NCBI GenBank assembly: GCA_902766045.1
Contig: CACXCA010000058.1
Coordinates: forward strand, 48,414-112,413
Direction of reading: 5' to 3'
Source: an uncultured Bacteroidales bacterium
GTDB taxonomy: Bacteria > Bacteroidota > Bacteroidia > Bacteroidales > Paludibacteraceae
Length of the DNA stretch: 64,000 nucleotides
Positions 8,502-17,278 of the stretch are shown piece by piece. The notes below the pieces were generated by a model, which had not been told where the DNA came from, made no database searches, and worked only from the letters and a program-made list of their open reading frames with translations. The translations under genes were made by a program, and so were the position numbers. Within the stretch, counting starts at the first letter, position 1, and each line of letters opens with the position of its first letter.

Positions 8502-8533
8502 CAAAAATACCCATTGTTTCTTATTTTTGCAAA
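8502..8533 (-). promoter_or_regulatory. rpoD promoter
   Basis: On the minus strand TTTG (8530-8533), a 20-base spacer and TATTTTTG (8502-8509) match the Bacteroidota vegetative consensus; the -7 element ends 25 bases before the rpoD ATG. Confidence 0.75.
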
Positions 8534-8657
8534 TATAAAATGTAAATTTTTGCAAATTTAATCGCCTTGTTTTATTCCCTATTTATTCTGCTTTATCATT
8601 TTTGTTTGCTTTTATCCTATCTATTTTATTTCTTTGTGTGAGATAAATGATTTTCGT

Positions 8658-10367
8658 ATGAAACAGATCCTTTTTTTATTGTCTTGCCTTTTTCTGACTT
8701 TTGCATCTCAGGCAACTTCTGTTGCTCAGAAGTTGGTCTATACGGATTCCTTAGAATCTCTTCAAAATCCAGGTATCGGCTTTTATCGAACTCAGGGGTT
8801 GCACTTGAAACCAGAGGGGAATAAACCGACGGGGACATGGGGTAATATCTCTCATCTTCGCATGGATATCTCTGAATTTTCGGATAAGGCTGTTCTCAGT
8901 GTTAATGAGACAACTCACGATACATTATTCGGTCATTCTCAGCCTCTTACGGAAGATGCTCTGGATGCGTTTGAAGCTACGTTAGATGCTGTTAGGAAAA
9001 GAGGGAAAACAGCAATCGTGAGGTTTTGCTATGATCCTTATTTTAACGGATCGGTGAAATGTGACCCTGACCAGTCGGTGATTCTGGGGCATCTAAAACA
9101 ACTTGCGGAGGTTTATGCCCGAAATACGGATGTCATAACCTTCGTGGAACTGGGTATGTATGGCAGTTGGGGCGAAATGCATTCTAGTAATGTCGGAACA
9201 AATGAAAACATTGCAGAGGCGCTTCAAACCTTATTGATGAATACTCCTCCGGAGATAAAAATTGGCGTTAGACGTCCTGATATTGTAGCTACTTGGCTGG
9301 GAGTAAATCAGGGGGCTAATTATTCTGGTTTCGATATCCACTCCGACCTGTTCGCTAAAGCTTGTGAGGCGAAAGGGGATACGATCTTTCGTGTGGGAAT
9401 GTATAATGATGGATACCTTGGTTCTTATAGTGACTTGGGTACTATCGGGATGGGGGAGACGAATCATCAGATGACACGAGAGATGATGGTACAATGGCTC
9501 GAAACATACTCTTTGCATACTCCTTATGGTGGGGAATTGGTAGCCAATTATAATGGTGATCATCCTATAAATACCCCTTCTTATCTTTCGTATGAGGGAT
9601 TCAGAACACATACTTCTTATCTGAACTATGAATGGCATCAAGCAACGATTCTAGGGTGGAAGGACTCTATTTTTACTGGTGATGACTTAGAATACAAGGG
9701 TGTGGATGGTTATACTTATGTTGAAAATCACTTAGGTTATCGGTTTATCTTGCGTGAATCTTCTATGTCGGATACTGTGATGAAGGATTGTAAATTAGAT
9801 CTTTCCCTGAAGATTCAAAATGTAGGATTTGCTAATTTATCCAAACGGTCTATTGTTTCGTTTATTCTAAAGAGAGGCGACATGGTACTCGAATTATTCC
9901 CAGATTCTCTTATTGATCCTTTTCAATGGTTGTCTAATCAAACGTCCGAAGTCTCTGCTTCATTATCACTGCCTCAGGATTTAGAGGAGGGCGAATATGA
10001 TCTCTTTATTCGATTGTCAGAATATGGGGATATTCTTCATGATCAAAATTATCATTGTATTCAGTTTGGAAATCCATCTTCTCAGTATGATGCCTCTATT
10101 GGGGCAAATAAGATTGGACAATTTGTGTATGTTCCAACAGAATCTACAGATTTGATTGATTTTCAACATCAACCAAGTCTTATTTGTGATGGATGTTTAT
10201 TGCTTGAACCTGATGAGTTTGTTACTCTTTTTTCTGTTAATGGACAGAAGTTAGCAACCATACGAGATATGAGATGTATTGATTTATCTCTGTACAAGGG
10301 AGAAGTCATATTGGCAATCATTCAGAACAAGACGAGTAAAAGGGGAGTGAAGTTGATGGTGAGATAA
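8658..10367 (+). CDS. Secreted DUF4832/DUF4874-type protein (glycoside-hydrolase-like)
   Basis: A 569-aa exported protein with signal peptide MKQILFLLSCLFLTFASQATS. I use the ATG at 8658; a GTG at 8634 would place eight residues before the signal peptide. The middle has phrases found in the DUF4874/DUF4832 pair of Bacteroidota surface proteins: LQNPGIGFYRTQ, AIVRFCYDPYF, the conserved VELGMYGSWGEMH and GFDIHSDLF. These suggest a TIM-barrel fold like a glycoside hydrolase with a candidate catalytic glutamate in SWGEMH. The C-terminal 200 residues look like beta-sandwich domains, ending in a basic tail without a clear sorting signal. The substrate is unknown. A hairpin terminator follows. Confidence 0.7.
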   Translation: MKQILFLLSCLFLTFASQATSVAQKLVYTDSLESLQNPGIGFYRTQGLHLKPEGNKPTGTWGNISHLRMDISEFSDKAVLSVNETTHDTLFGHSQPLTEDALDAFEATLDAVRKRGKTAIVRFCYDPYFNGSVKCDPDQSVILGHLKQLAEVYARNTDVITFVELGMYGSWGEMHSSNVGTNENIAEALQTLLMNTPPEIKIGVRRPDIVATWLGVNQGANYSGFDIHSDLFAKACEAKGDTIFRVGMYNDGYLGSYSDLGTIGMGETNHQMTREMMVQWLETYSLHTPYGGELVANYNGDHPINTPSYLSYEGFRTHTSYLNYEWHQATILGWKDSIFTGDDLEYKGVDGYTYVENHLGYRFILRESSMSDTVMKDCKLDLSLKIQNVGFANLSKRSIVSFILKRGDMVLELFPDSLIDPFQWLSNQTSEVSASLSLPQDLEEGEYDLFIRLSEYGDILHDQNYHCIQFGNPSSQYDASIGANKIGQFVYVPTESTDLIDFQHQPSLICDGCLLLEPDEFVTLFSVNGQKLATIRDMRCIDLSLYKGEVILAIIQNKTSKRGVKLMVR

Positions 10368-10388
10368 CTGCGTTGGATATTATAATCG

Positions 10389-10418
10389 GGGGATGACACT
10401 AACAATGATGTCATCCCC
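10389..10418 (+). terminator. Terminator after the DUF4832-like gene
   Basis: Perfect 10-bp arms (10389-10398 GGGGATGACA and 10409-10418) with a 10-base loop, followed by a TT-rich run, 22 bases after the stop codon. Confidence 0.75.
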
Positions 10419-10486
10419 TTGAATTTTATTATCTTAAAACTGCCTCTACCACAGCCACCACTTTCACATCGTCCTCTTCGTGTAGA

Positions 10487-10510
10487 AGAGACGCACGGCC
10501 GTGCGTCTCT
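10487..10510. repeat. REP-like palindrome, copy 1
   Basis: A perfect 24-bp palindrome with half-site AGAGACGCACGG. The same core recurs at 12154-12181, 13556-13581, 52441-52466 and 52595-52614, always between genes. This is a dispersed intergenic palindrome of the REP type. Confidence 0.8.
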
Positions 10511-10530
10511 ACGATGACGATAAATAGATT

Positions 10531-10602
10531 CTACACCCCCAAATACTCCCCAAAATTCTTCTTGTTCACTACGTTGAATTTTGCGTTGGGATATGCGCCA
10601 GC
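10531..10602 (-). pseudogene. 3'-end remnant of a DUF4143 ATPase gene
   Basis: The minus strand here encodes AYPNAKFNVVNKKNFGEYLGV followed by a stop. That is the last 21 codons of the intact ATPase at 12200-13339 (AYPNAKFNVVNKENFWEYLGV), with two residue changes. The homology extends outward through the palindrome: bases 10485-10602 align with 12154-12271 at a constant offset of 1669 with no gaps. Upstream of codon -21 the similarity stops. The copy is a fragment and cannot be functional. Confidence 0.85.
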
Positions 10603-10734
10603 AAAACTTGCTCCAGGGAATCGAGGAAAGTGGGTATGTCTGTCCTTACTACTCCCGGTTAATCTTCTTTACGGCGGTTTCGTTTACTTTGTGGTGTTTT
10701 CATCGTGAAGTGGCTTTTGGGGTAGGCAAATAGT

Positions 10735-10796
10735 ATGATAAAATAAACTTGTACTTTAGATTATCATGATAAAATAAAGTTGTACTTTGGATTGTC
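10735..10796. repeat. Two tandem 31-bp repeats
   Basis: Units 10735-10765 and 10766-10796 (ATGATAAAATAAASTTGTAC...) differ at three positions. They lie just before the nucleotidyltransferase-like gene. The rest of 10419-10828, apart from the palindrome and ATPase remnant, holds nothing I recognise. Confidence 0.8.
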
Positions 10797-10828
10797 ATAA
10801 AAAATGTTATGTTTGCAACGTTGAAATA

Positions 10829-12157
10829 ATGTTAAGTACAATGACAGATAAAACCGATATGTGCTCCAAAAAGGAATCCGAAGAAACACCCTCCGCATAT
10901 ATTGACACCGTTCTGTTGATATTGGCCTCCCACTGCCAGGAGAGAGCTTGGTATCCGATCGGTTCCGAGAAGTCGTTGCTGATGGATTATTCGATTATGT
11001 TTGCTGCGGAAGCTGGTTGCAGAGAGGCGGTTGTCGTCTTTTTTCGGGACGAAAAGAAGGAAAATTTGGCTCGCCTCAATAAAAAGCACAAAATCCCCGT
11101 GAGTGTCGTAAGTGTATCCCCTGACCAAAAAGGCACGGCAGACCAGTTTCTCTCGGCAATGAGGAAGCTCAAAGTCTGTAATGTGATTGTTATATCAGGC
11201 GACTGCTATTACAACAAGGAGATGTTCGATGAAATTGCGGCACGGCTTTCGTCTGCACAGACATCGGATGGACGAGCAAATCATCGTAACCTATACATGG
11301 CAGGTTCGCTCCCGAAGGATGCCCTCAATAGCATTGAGGAGGACAACGACACCCCGACCTTTCCGGTCATAGTCCATTCAAAAACAGGCTTAAAACGTAA
11401 AGTGGATGTATTCTGCGACTGGCGTATAAAAAACAATATGTTTGGCATACCATGCGGGTCTTGGGGGATACTGGAGGAGAACAGCGATAAAGAGAGTCTG
11501 GCCGTCTTCAATTGTGAGCGGACACTGTCTGCTCTCCTGATGCGGAGTCCTCTGGATATGGAGTATCTGAATGTTTTTGACGAACGTTTCTGTGTATGGA
11601 GTTTCAAAGACTCAAGATATGTTTTCTCATCGGGTTGTGGACTTTCTAAAGGTCAGTCGGAGAAATCATTCTGCGAATCCGCGAATATTTTTCTGTACCT
11701 GACAGACCATAATACGGTTGCCGTCAATTTTGATGCCTATTCACGTTCTTCTCATGGAAGAATATTTCACTTTTTTCTTGATAAACCTGTGGATATTGGC
11801 GTGGATCCGGAAAAGTTCAGCCTGATGTGCGGAGCGACTTTTGGGTGGAAGGAGAACACATACATGCCGGGAGCGTTCTCGGGAGATAAATGTTCGTGTA
11901 AGATGTTCATCGATGTGGAATGCTGTAGAGAGGCATGGATAAGTTTTGAAGGCAGATGGGAAGAGATATGCCCCTCGGAGAAATATCCGATGGACATGGA
12001 TGTTGAGTTTTCCGGCCATGCCCCCATTGACCATATGCGGAACCTGCCGTCTGGTCAATATTCGGGGAAACCGTTGCTCAAATTTGACTGGAACACAGCC
12101 TTAGATAAACCCTTGGATATGGATGAATTATTTAAGGGTGAATTGAAGGACGAGTAG
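10829..12157 (+). CDS. Divergent nucleotidyltransferase-like protein of unknown function
   Basis: About 442 aa. The open frame reaches back to a TTG at 10787, but ATG codons at 10829 and 10841 are more likely starts. I do not recognise a named family. Residues of the first 120 codons follow the order of GT-A nucleotidyltransferases: a first strand LLILAS, then PIGSEKSLLMDY (compare PxGxKPLL), AGCREAVVVF, the phrase KGTADQF and VIVISGDCYY (compare the GTAD and GD metal-site motifs). The glycine-rich GxGTR loop is replaced by SHCQERAWY, so activity is uncertain. The remaining 320 residues are cysteine-rich and unassigned. There is no signal peptide. The stop codon (12155-12157) lies inside a palindrome, and the gene is bracketed by duplicated ATPase 3' ends, suggesting insertion or rearrangement. 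Confidence 0.6.
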   Translation: MLSTMTDKTDMCSKKESEETPSAYIDTVLLILASHCQERAWYPIGSEKSLLMDYSIMFAAEAGCREAVVVFFRDEKKENLARLNKKHKIPVSVVSVSPDQKGTADQFLSAMRKLKVCNVIVISGDCYYNKEMFDEIAARLSSAQTSDGRANHRNLYMAGSLPKDALNSIEEDNDTPTFPVIVHSKTGLKRKVDVFCDWRIKNNMFGIPCGSWGILEENSDKESLAVFNCERTLSALLMRSPLDMEYLNVFDERFCVWSFKDSRYVFSSGCGLSKGQSEKSFCESANIFLYLTDHNTVAVNFDAYSRSSHGRIFHFFLDKPVDIGVDPEKFSLMCGATFGWKENTYMPGAFSGDKCSCKMFIDVECCREAWISFEGRWEEICPSEKYPMDMDVEFSGHAPIDHMRNLPSGQYSGKPLLKFDWNTALDKPLDMDELFKGELKDE

Positions 12158-12181
12158 AGACGCACGGCCGTGTGTCTCTAC
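12154..12181. repeat. REP-like palindrome, copy 2
   Basis: Same core as copy 1 with a single mismatched pair (GTGT for GTGC). It overlaps the stop codon of the nucleotidyltransferase-like gene and lies 18 bases from the ATPase stop. Confidence 0.8.
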
Positions 12182-12199
12182 GATCACGATAAATAGATT

Positions 12200-13339
12200 C
12201 TACACCCCCAAATACTCCCAGAAATTCTCCTTGTTCACCACGTTGAATTTCGCATTGGGATATGCGTCCGCAAACGCTTTGGGAGCCTTAGGGTTCTTCT
12301 TCCCGGCTTTCATTTCGAATGCGGTAAGGTTGTTGTTATTCTCTTCTATCAGGTCTATCTCTTGCTGATCGTATGTTCGCCAGAAAAACATGTTGGTGCT
12401 CGCTAAACTATTGTGTTTCATCTTCATCCGTTCACTGATGATGAAATTTTCCCACAATGCGCCTCTCTCTTCGCTCGATCTGTCGGCGAATGGACGAAAA
12501 TCATTCAACACGGCGTTGCGGATGCCGTTGTCTTGGAAATACCATTTGGATGATTTGGTGACCTCTTTACGTAGATTATTGGAATATCCTCCCAAACGGT
12601 ACAATACGAACACTTTTTGCAACAGATCGAGATAACGCTCTGTTGTGTTGCGGCTAATGCCCAACTGCTTGCCCAGCTCGTCAATGGATACTTCACTGCC
12701 GACTTGATATGCTATCAATCGCAACAGATCGTGCATCTTCTGTGCATTCTTTATTCCATCGACGGCGAGAATGTCCCTTAATAGATAGGAGTCCACAATC
12801 TCCGTAAGATAACGAGCTTGCTCTTCCGATGACTCTATGCTGATTAATTCCGGATAGCATCCGTATATTAAATGACTGTCTATGTTCGATATGGTCTCAA
12901 ATACTGAATTATGGTCGCTCAACTCTTTGAAAGAAAATGGGGTCAGGAAAAAACGTGTACATCGTCCAACTAATGGCTCCCCCGCTTGATTCTGAAGGTC
13001 AAACGAGGAGGACCCCGTTGCTATAATCGCCAAGCCTGGTATTTCATCAACCATTAATTTTAGTTTCATCCCAATGTCGGGGATGTGTTGCGCCTCGTCG
13101 ATCGCCAACAAGTCTATTCCCGCAAATAAACGTTTGTAGTTGCTTATGGATTTGTCAGCGATCATACGTGTCGTGTCGGCGCTTTCTCCATTCAATAGAA
13201 GTTTCTTCCCCTTGAACTCGTCAAGGATCTCGCGTAGCAGTAGCGTCTTCCCGACACGTCGAGCCCCAAATATTAGCATCACTTTTTGTGGCTTGATTCT
13301 TGCTGCTATCTGGTGTTTTAGTGTTCTTTCTATTGCCAT
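12200..13339 (-). CDS. DUF4143-family AAA ATPase
   Basis: A 379-aa ATPase of the large Bacteroidota/archaeal family with an N-terminal AAA_14 domain and a C-terminal DUF4143 domain. Visible motifs are Walker A FGARRVGKTLLL near residue 25, Walker B LLAIDEAQH, the sensor IIATGSSSF, a winged-helix stretch (SIDELGKQLGISRNTTERYL) and a C-terminal PD-(D/E)XK-like end (QEIDLIEENNNNLTAFEMKAG). Function is not established for the family; DNA or defence roles have been proposed. Start MAIERTLKHQI is standard. Upstream lies a 33-bp tandem repeat. A 3' fragment of a second copy lies at 10531. These genes are commonly multi-copy and recombine, which fits the local debris. Confidence 0.9.
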   Translation of the reverse strand: MAIERTLKHQIAARIKPQKVMLIFGARRVGKTLLLREILDEFKGKKLLLNGESADTTRMIADKSISNYKRLFAGIDLLAIDEAQHIPDIGMKLKLMVDEIPGLAIIATGSSSFDLQNQAGEPLVGRCTRFFLTPFSFKELSDHNSVFETISNIDSHLIYGCYPELISIESSEEQARYLTEIVDSYLLRDILAVDGIKNAQKMHDLLRLIAYQVGSEVSIDELGKQLGISRNTTERYLDLLQKVFVLYRLGGYSNNLRKEVTKSSKWYFQDNGIRNAVLNDFRPFADRSSEERGALWENFIISERMKMKHNSLASTNMFFWRTYDQQEIDLIEENNNNLTAFEMKAGKKNPKAPKAFADAYPNAKFNVVNKENFWEYLGV

Positions 13340-13401
13340 ATCTTTTTTTGATCCGATTTACCCTGCAAATGTAAAATTTATAAGTGGATAATCCAACTAA
13401 A

Positions 13402-13520
13402 AATGTAAATTCTTTCAGTCTTATTGAATGAATTAATGTAAATTCATTCAGTTGTATTGAACGAATTAACGTAAATTCATTCAGTTGCATTGAACGAATT
13501 AATGTAAATTCTTTCAGTTG
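13402..13520. repeat. 33-bp tandem repeat upstream of the ATPase gene (3.6 units)
   Basis: Full units at 13402-13434, 13435-13467 and 13468-13500 plus the first 20 bases of a fourth unit. Each contains AATGTAAATTCWTTCAGT and ends in GAAYGAATT or a close variant. It begins 63 bases upstream of the ATPase ATG. The open minus-strand frame through it (11 residues per repeat) is a by-product of the 33-bp period. The rest of 13340-13735 holds palindrome copy 3 and the nadE leader. Confidence 0.9.
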
Positions 13521-13555
13521 TGCCTTTTTTTAAGTCGTTTGTTAATCGGTCACCA

Positions 13556-13581
13556 TAGAGACACACGTCCGTGCATCTCTA
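13556..13581. repeat. REP-like palindrome, copy 3 (degenerate)
   Basis: TAGAGACACACG / CGTGCATCTCTA arms with a few mismatches against copy 1, located between the tandem repeat and nadE. Confidence 0.65.
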
Positions 13582-13735
13582 CAAAAAAATGTTACATTAC
13601 CACAAAATACATCTGATGAAAATAAAGTTGATTTAGTGATGCTATATTCTCGATTTTTCGTAAATTGCCTTGATTATTGGTAAGGAAATTACGCATTTCT
13701 TTTTTCTTGAAAATGAATAACTTAATTAATACAAT

Positions 13736-15652
13736 ATGGAAAATAAAGAAATAGGATTCGTTCGCGTTGCCAGTGCTATCCCAGTGGTGGAGATAGCTAA
13801 TCCTAAAGTGAATGCCGATAGAATCATATCGCTGATAGAAAAAGCAGCACAAGAGAATGTTAAAGTTGTATGTTTCCCAGAACTTTGTCTTACGGGTTAT
13901 ACTTGTTCCGACCTCTTTTACCAACGCACTTTGATTGAAGAGACGCAAAGACAGCTCCTTAGAATAAATGAGGCGGCTGGTCGGCATGGACTCTATGCCA
14001 TTGTGGGGGCACCCTACTATCGTGAGGGTAAACTATATAATGCCGCTTTCGTGGCTGGTACGGGCGAACGCTTCTTCCATACAGAGGTGGATAAACAATA
14101 CTTGCCAAGCAATAATGAGTTTTACGAGAAGCGTTGGTTCACACCTGGATTCGGTGAGAAGAGACAGATCTTTGAGGTCGATGGACTAAGATTCGGCATC
14201 GAGATCTGCGAAGACTTATGGATGCCTGCATCCCCAAGTGACGAGCTCTGTCTGGCGGGTGCGGAGATTATCTTCAACCTCTCTGCCAGTGATGAACTGA
14301 TTGGCAAGGAGGCTTACCGCCGTCAATTGGTGAAGCAGAAGTCTGCCACGAATGTGTGTGCCTACATCTATACGGGCTCTGGGTTCGGAGAGAGCAGTAC
14401 CGACCTTGTTTTCTCTGGCACTGCCATCATCACTGAAAATGGTAGTCTGTTGGCTACGTCGGAACGTTTCTCTTTCAAAGAACAGCTCACCGTTGCCGAT
14501 ATTGACGTACAGCGATTGCAGGCGGATCGTCTGCGCAACTCCGCTTTCATCATCGGTAATCAGAATCCTAACAAGAAAAACGAGATTGAAATCACGCACC
14601 TTGATTCAATCGAGATATATGCCAATCCATCGGATGTGACACGCACATTCGCACCTCATCCGTTCGTTCCGCCAGAGGACGAGATGAAGACTCGTTGCAA
14701 CGAGATCTTTTCCATCCAAGTGGGTGGACTGGCAACACGCTTGTATCACACCGGCATCCAAAAGGCGGTTGTGGGCATTAGTGGAGGTCTCGACTCTACA
14801 CTCGCACTGCTTGTGATGGTGAAGACATTCGACAAACTAGGTCTTCCGCGTAAAAACATTGTCGGCATCACAATGCCTGGTTTTGGTACTACCGGTCGTA
14901 CCTATCACAATTCACTCAATATGATGAAGAGTCTGGGTATCTCTATCAAGGAGGTAGATATCAAACCGGCATGCTTGCAGCACCTAAAGGATATTGATCA
15001 TGACCTTTCCGTGCTGGATGTCACTTACGAGAATACACAGGCGCGTGAGAGAACACAGATCTTGATGGATTATGCCAATAAGATTGGTGGATTGGTGGTT
15101 GGAACGGGCGACTTGTCTGAGTTGGTGTTGGGTTGGGCAACCTACAACGGCGACCACATGAGTATGTATGCTGTCAATACATCGATTCCGAAGACATTGG
15201 TGAGATACTTGGTGAAATATGCCGCTCTTTATGAGATGGATGAGGCTGCAAAGGAGACGTTGTTGGATGTCTGCGACACACCCGTCAGTCCGGAACTTCT
15301 TCCTGCCGACGATAAAGGAGAGATTGCACAAAAGACAGAAGATTTGGTGGGACCTTACGAACTACATGATTTCTTCATCTACTACACCCTTCGTTTCGGT
15401 TTGTCACCTACAAAGATTTACTTTATGGCACGCAAGGCGTTTGAAGGTAAATATGATAATGCGACGATATTGAAGTGGATGCGCACGTTCTATTGGCGTT
15501 TCTTTGCACAACAGTTTAAGAGAAGCTGTATGCCAGATGGTCCGAAGGTAGGTAGTGTCAACCTCTCACCACGAGGTGATTGGAGAATGCCAAGCGATGC
15601 CTCCAGCAAAATATGGATTGAAGAGGTGGAACGTTTAACAAAAAATATATAA
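13736..15652 (+). CDS. nadE: Glutamine-dependent NAD+ synthetase
   Basis: A 638-aa two-domain enzyme that amidates deamido-NAD+ to NAD+ using ammonia released from glutamine, in the cytoplasm. Residues 1-290 are a carbon-nitrogen hydrolase (nitrilase) domain with the triad Glu49 (FPELCLTGY), Lys120 and Cys158 (IEICEDLW). Residues from about 320 onward are the NAD synthetase domain with the PP-loop SGGLDST at 349-355 and VVGTGDLSEL. The length is typical for the glutamine-dependent form. The start ATG is preceded by an A/T-rich leader. A lipoprotein gene starts 2 bases after its stop, so the two are cotranscribed. Confidence 0.96.
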   Translation: MENKEIGFVRVASAIPVVEIANPKVNADRIISLIEKAAQENVKVVCFPELCLTGYTCSDLFYQRTLIEETQRQLLRINEAAGRHGLYAIVGAPYYREGKLYNAAFVAGTGERFFHTEVDKQYLPSNNEFYEKRWFTPGFGEKRQIFEVDGLRFGIEICEDLWMPASPSDELCLAGAEIIFNLSASDELIGKEAYRRQLVKQKSATNVCAYIYTGSGFGESSTDLVFSGTAIITENGSLLATSERFSFKEQLTVADIDVQRLQADRLRNSAFIIGNQNPNKKNEIEITHLDSIEIYANPSDVTRTFAPHPFVPPEDEMKTRCNEIFSIQVGGLATRLYHTGIQKAVVGISGGLDSTLALLVMVKTFDKLGLPRKNIVGITMPGFGTTGRTYHNSLNMMKSLGISIKEVDIKPACLQHLKDIDHDLSVLDVTYENTQARERTQILMDYANKIGGLVVGTGDLSELVLGWATYNGDHMSMYAVNTSIPKTLVRYLVKYAALYEMDEAAKETLLDVCDTPVSPELLPADDKGEIAQKTEDLVGPYELHDFFIYYTLRFGLSPTKIYFMARKAFEGKYDNATILKWMRTFYWRFFAQQFKRSCMPDGPKVGSVNLSPRGDWRMPSDASSKIWIEEVERLTKNI

Positions 15653-15654
15653 TC

Positions 15655-16359
15655 ATGAAAAAAGAAATTCTCATTCTAGCAACGGTTGTATTATGTGCTT
15701 GCGGTGGTTCGAACACAAATCAAGAGCAACGTTCAGATACATTGAGTAAGGAGCTTCCTGAAGATACGGTAGTGGTAGAGAAGAAACTACCTTCATTTAC
15801 CTCTCCCGACCGCCAATTTATGGATGTGCGTGGCAATGTTTCCAAATTGTCTGTTCAGACAACCAATTGTGACTCTACATGGAATGGCAAGCTTGAACAT
15901 GTAGAATGGATGGATAAGACATATACATTCGATCAAAAAGGTGTTCTTACTTTCGATACGAAGGAAAAAATCAGACTTTCCCGCAACGATAATGGACAAA
16001 TCACAAAGAAGGAATTCTATGTGGCGGAATCTGGTGTTTATGTTTCCGAAGAGTATCTCTATAATGAACTGGGGATGTTGGATACGGTGATTGTCAATGG
16101 ATTTGAATGCCATGGGGAAAAGTATTTTACGTATGATACTGATTTAGAGTGTATTTCCTCTGTTGAACCCCTTGCGGGAGAAGGCGAATATCTTTATACA
16201 GATGTCATGGAATATTTCAATATTGTGGAACGGGACAGTTTGGGTAACTGGACAAAACGTCGTGTAACCACTGTTAATAAGTATTCTCAGGACGGAAAGA
16301 ATATTGAGAAAGAGGAAAGAGAGTATCGTATAGAGACGAGAGAAATTTCTTATTATTAA
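15655..16359 (+). CDS. Putative lipoprotein, 234 aa
   Basis: The N-terminus MKKEILILATVVLCACGGS is a lipoprotein signal with lipobox LCAC and Cys16 as the lipidated residue. The mature part starts with a Ser/Asn/Gln/Glu-rich spacer. A beta-strand-rich domain follows with repeated YTFDQKGVLTF-, NDNGQITKKEF- and YNELGMLDTV-like units, resembling RHS/YD-type or MORN-like strands that Bacteroidota lipoproteins often use. I do not know the function. It follows nadE after 2 bases. A 25-base copy of its 3' end reappears at 17470-17494. Confidence 0.7.
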   Translation: MKKEILILATVVLCACGGSNTNQEQRSDTLSKELPEDTVVVEKKLPSFTSPDRQFMDVRGNVSKLSVQTTNCDSTWNGKLEHVEWMDKTYTFDQKGVLTFDTKEKIRLSRNDNGQITKKEFYVAESGVYVSEEYLYNELGMLDTVIVNGFECHGEKYFTYDTDLECISSVEPLAGEGEYLYTDVMEYFNIVERDSLGNWTKRRVTTVNKYSQDGKNIEKEEREYRIETREISYY

Positions 16360-16377
16360 ATATTAAAGTGAGTCATA

Positions 16378-17265
16378 ATGGATGCGGTGTGCCATGTTCG
16401 GAATATTCTTATTCTTGTATTTATCTTAATTCTAATTGGTTTGGTCTTTTTATTTGTAAAGAAACGCTATCCGTTGTTACAGGTTTATGTGGAGGAAGAT
16501 TGTGAATATGTACTTATGGGCGGAGGGTATTGCTTTCGTGGTATTTATGATCCCGTGGCTTTATCTCATGATTGTCCTCATATAAATATAGATGAATATA
16601 TAAGGGTATGGGATACCGAGCCCTATTCCAATCCAAATTTGGTTATACGCTCGCATATTTTTACCATACATGGGAATATTCCTGTGACAAGTATTGCAGA
16701 AGGGGCATTCTATAAAGGTGATTATATCGATCCCAATTTTGTTAATGATCTTGACAGTGTTGAACGTTCATATGGAAATGATCTCATACAATCGCTTGTT
16801 ATACCGAATACAGTCAAGGAGATAGGTGATAATGCTTTTCGGTCATGCCGTAATCTGACAACAGTGACTATTCCGAGTAGTGTTACACACATTGGTTCTG
16901 GTGCGTTTAAAGACACCCCGTTCCTGGAAAATCTCCGAAAGAAGAATCCAGTGGTTGTGATTAATAACATCTTGTTGGGTGCAAATACTTTCGATAACCC
17001 ACATGTGATAATTCCACAAGGAGTCACCTGCATTGCTGAAGATGCGTTTTACGCATGTGATAATATAAAATCTGTTGTTATTCCAGAAGGTGTGGAGATT
17101 ATTGAGAGTGGTGCTTTCGGGAATTGTCAAAATCTTACTCGTGTTGAAATCAAAGATGCTAAAACGAGGATTGCTGAGAATGCATTTTTTGATTGCGAGA
17201 ATATTAAGGATGTTGTTCTTCCTGCAGATGCAGACCCTTCATATTATGATAAAGTGTTTAAATAA
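16378..17265 (+). CDS. BspA-type leucine-rich-repeat protein with N-terminal membrane anchor
   Basis: A 295-aa protein. Residues 8-27 (RNILILVFILILIGLVFLFV) are a membrane segment, so the rest is probably extracytoplasmic. From about residue 100 it contains BspA/LRR_5 repeats of the form 'LVIPNTVKEIGDNAFRSC', 'VTIPSSVTHIGSGAFKDT', 'VVIPEGVEIIESGAFGNC' and a degenerate last unit. Such proteins mediate binding to host or bacterial surfaces in several Bacteroidota, which is family knowledge and not shown here. It is 18 bases downstream of the lipoprotein gene, probably in the same transcript. Confidence 0.85.
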   Translation: MDAVCHVRNILILVFILILIGLVFLFVKKRYPLLQVYVEEDCEYVLMGGGYCFRGIYDPVALSHDCPHINIDEYIRVWDTEPYSNPNLVIRSHIFTIHGNIPVTSIAEGAFYKGDYIDPNFVNDLDSVERSYGNDLIQSLVIPNTVKEIGDNAFRSCRNLTTVTIPSSVTHIGSGAFKDTPFLENLRKKNPVVVINNILLGANTFDNPHVIIPQGVTCIAEDAFYACDNIKSVVIPEGVEIIESGAFGNCQNLTRVEIKDAKTRIAENAFFDCENIKDVVLPADADPSYYDKVFK

Positions 17266-17278
17266 TCAGAAAGATTGA

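Noticed and set aside
10643..10690. A tiny minus-strand frame starting MKTPQSKRNRRKED inside the remnant zone.
   Set aside because: Only 14 codons; could be the start of a lost gene but cannot be supported.
10514..10708. A 64-aa plus-strand frame.
   Set aside because: It runs antisense across the ATPase 3' remnant and has no promoter or family resemblance.
13221..13490. An 89-aa minus-strand frame with 11-residue repeats (LNEFTLIRSIQ).
   Set aside because: It arises because the 33-bp DNA repeat is a multiple of three, and it overlaps the ATPase gene start in another frame. It is a tandem repeat, not a protein gene.
13402..13520. A CRISPR array.
   Set aside because: The 33-bp units are directly abutting with no unique spacers and no cas genes nearby.
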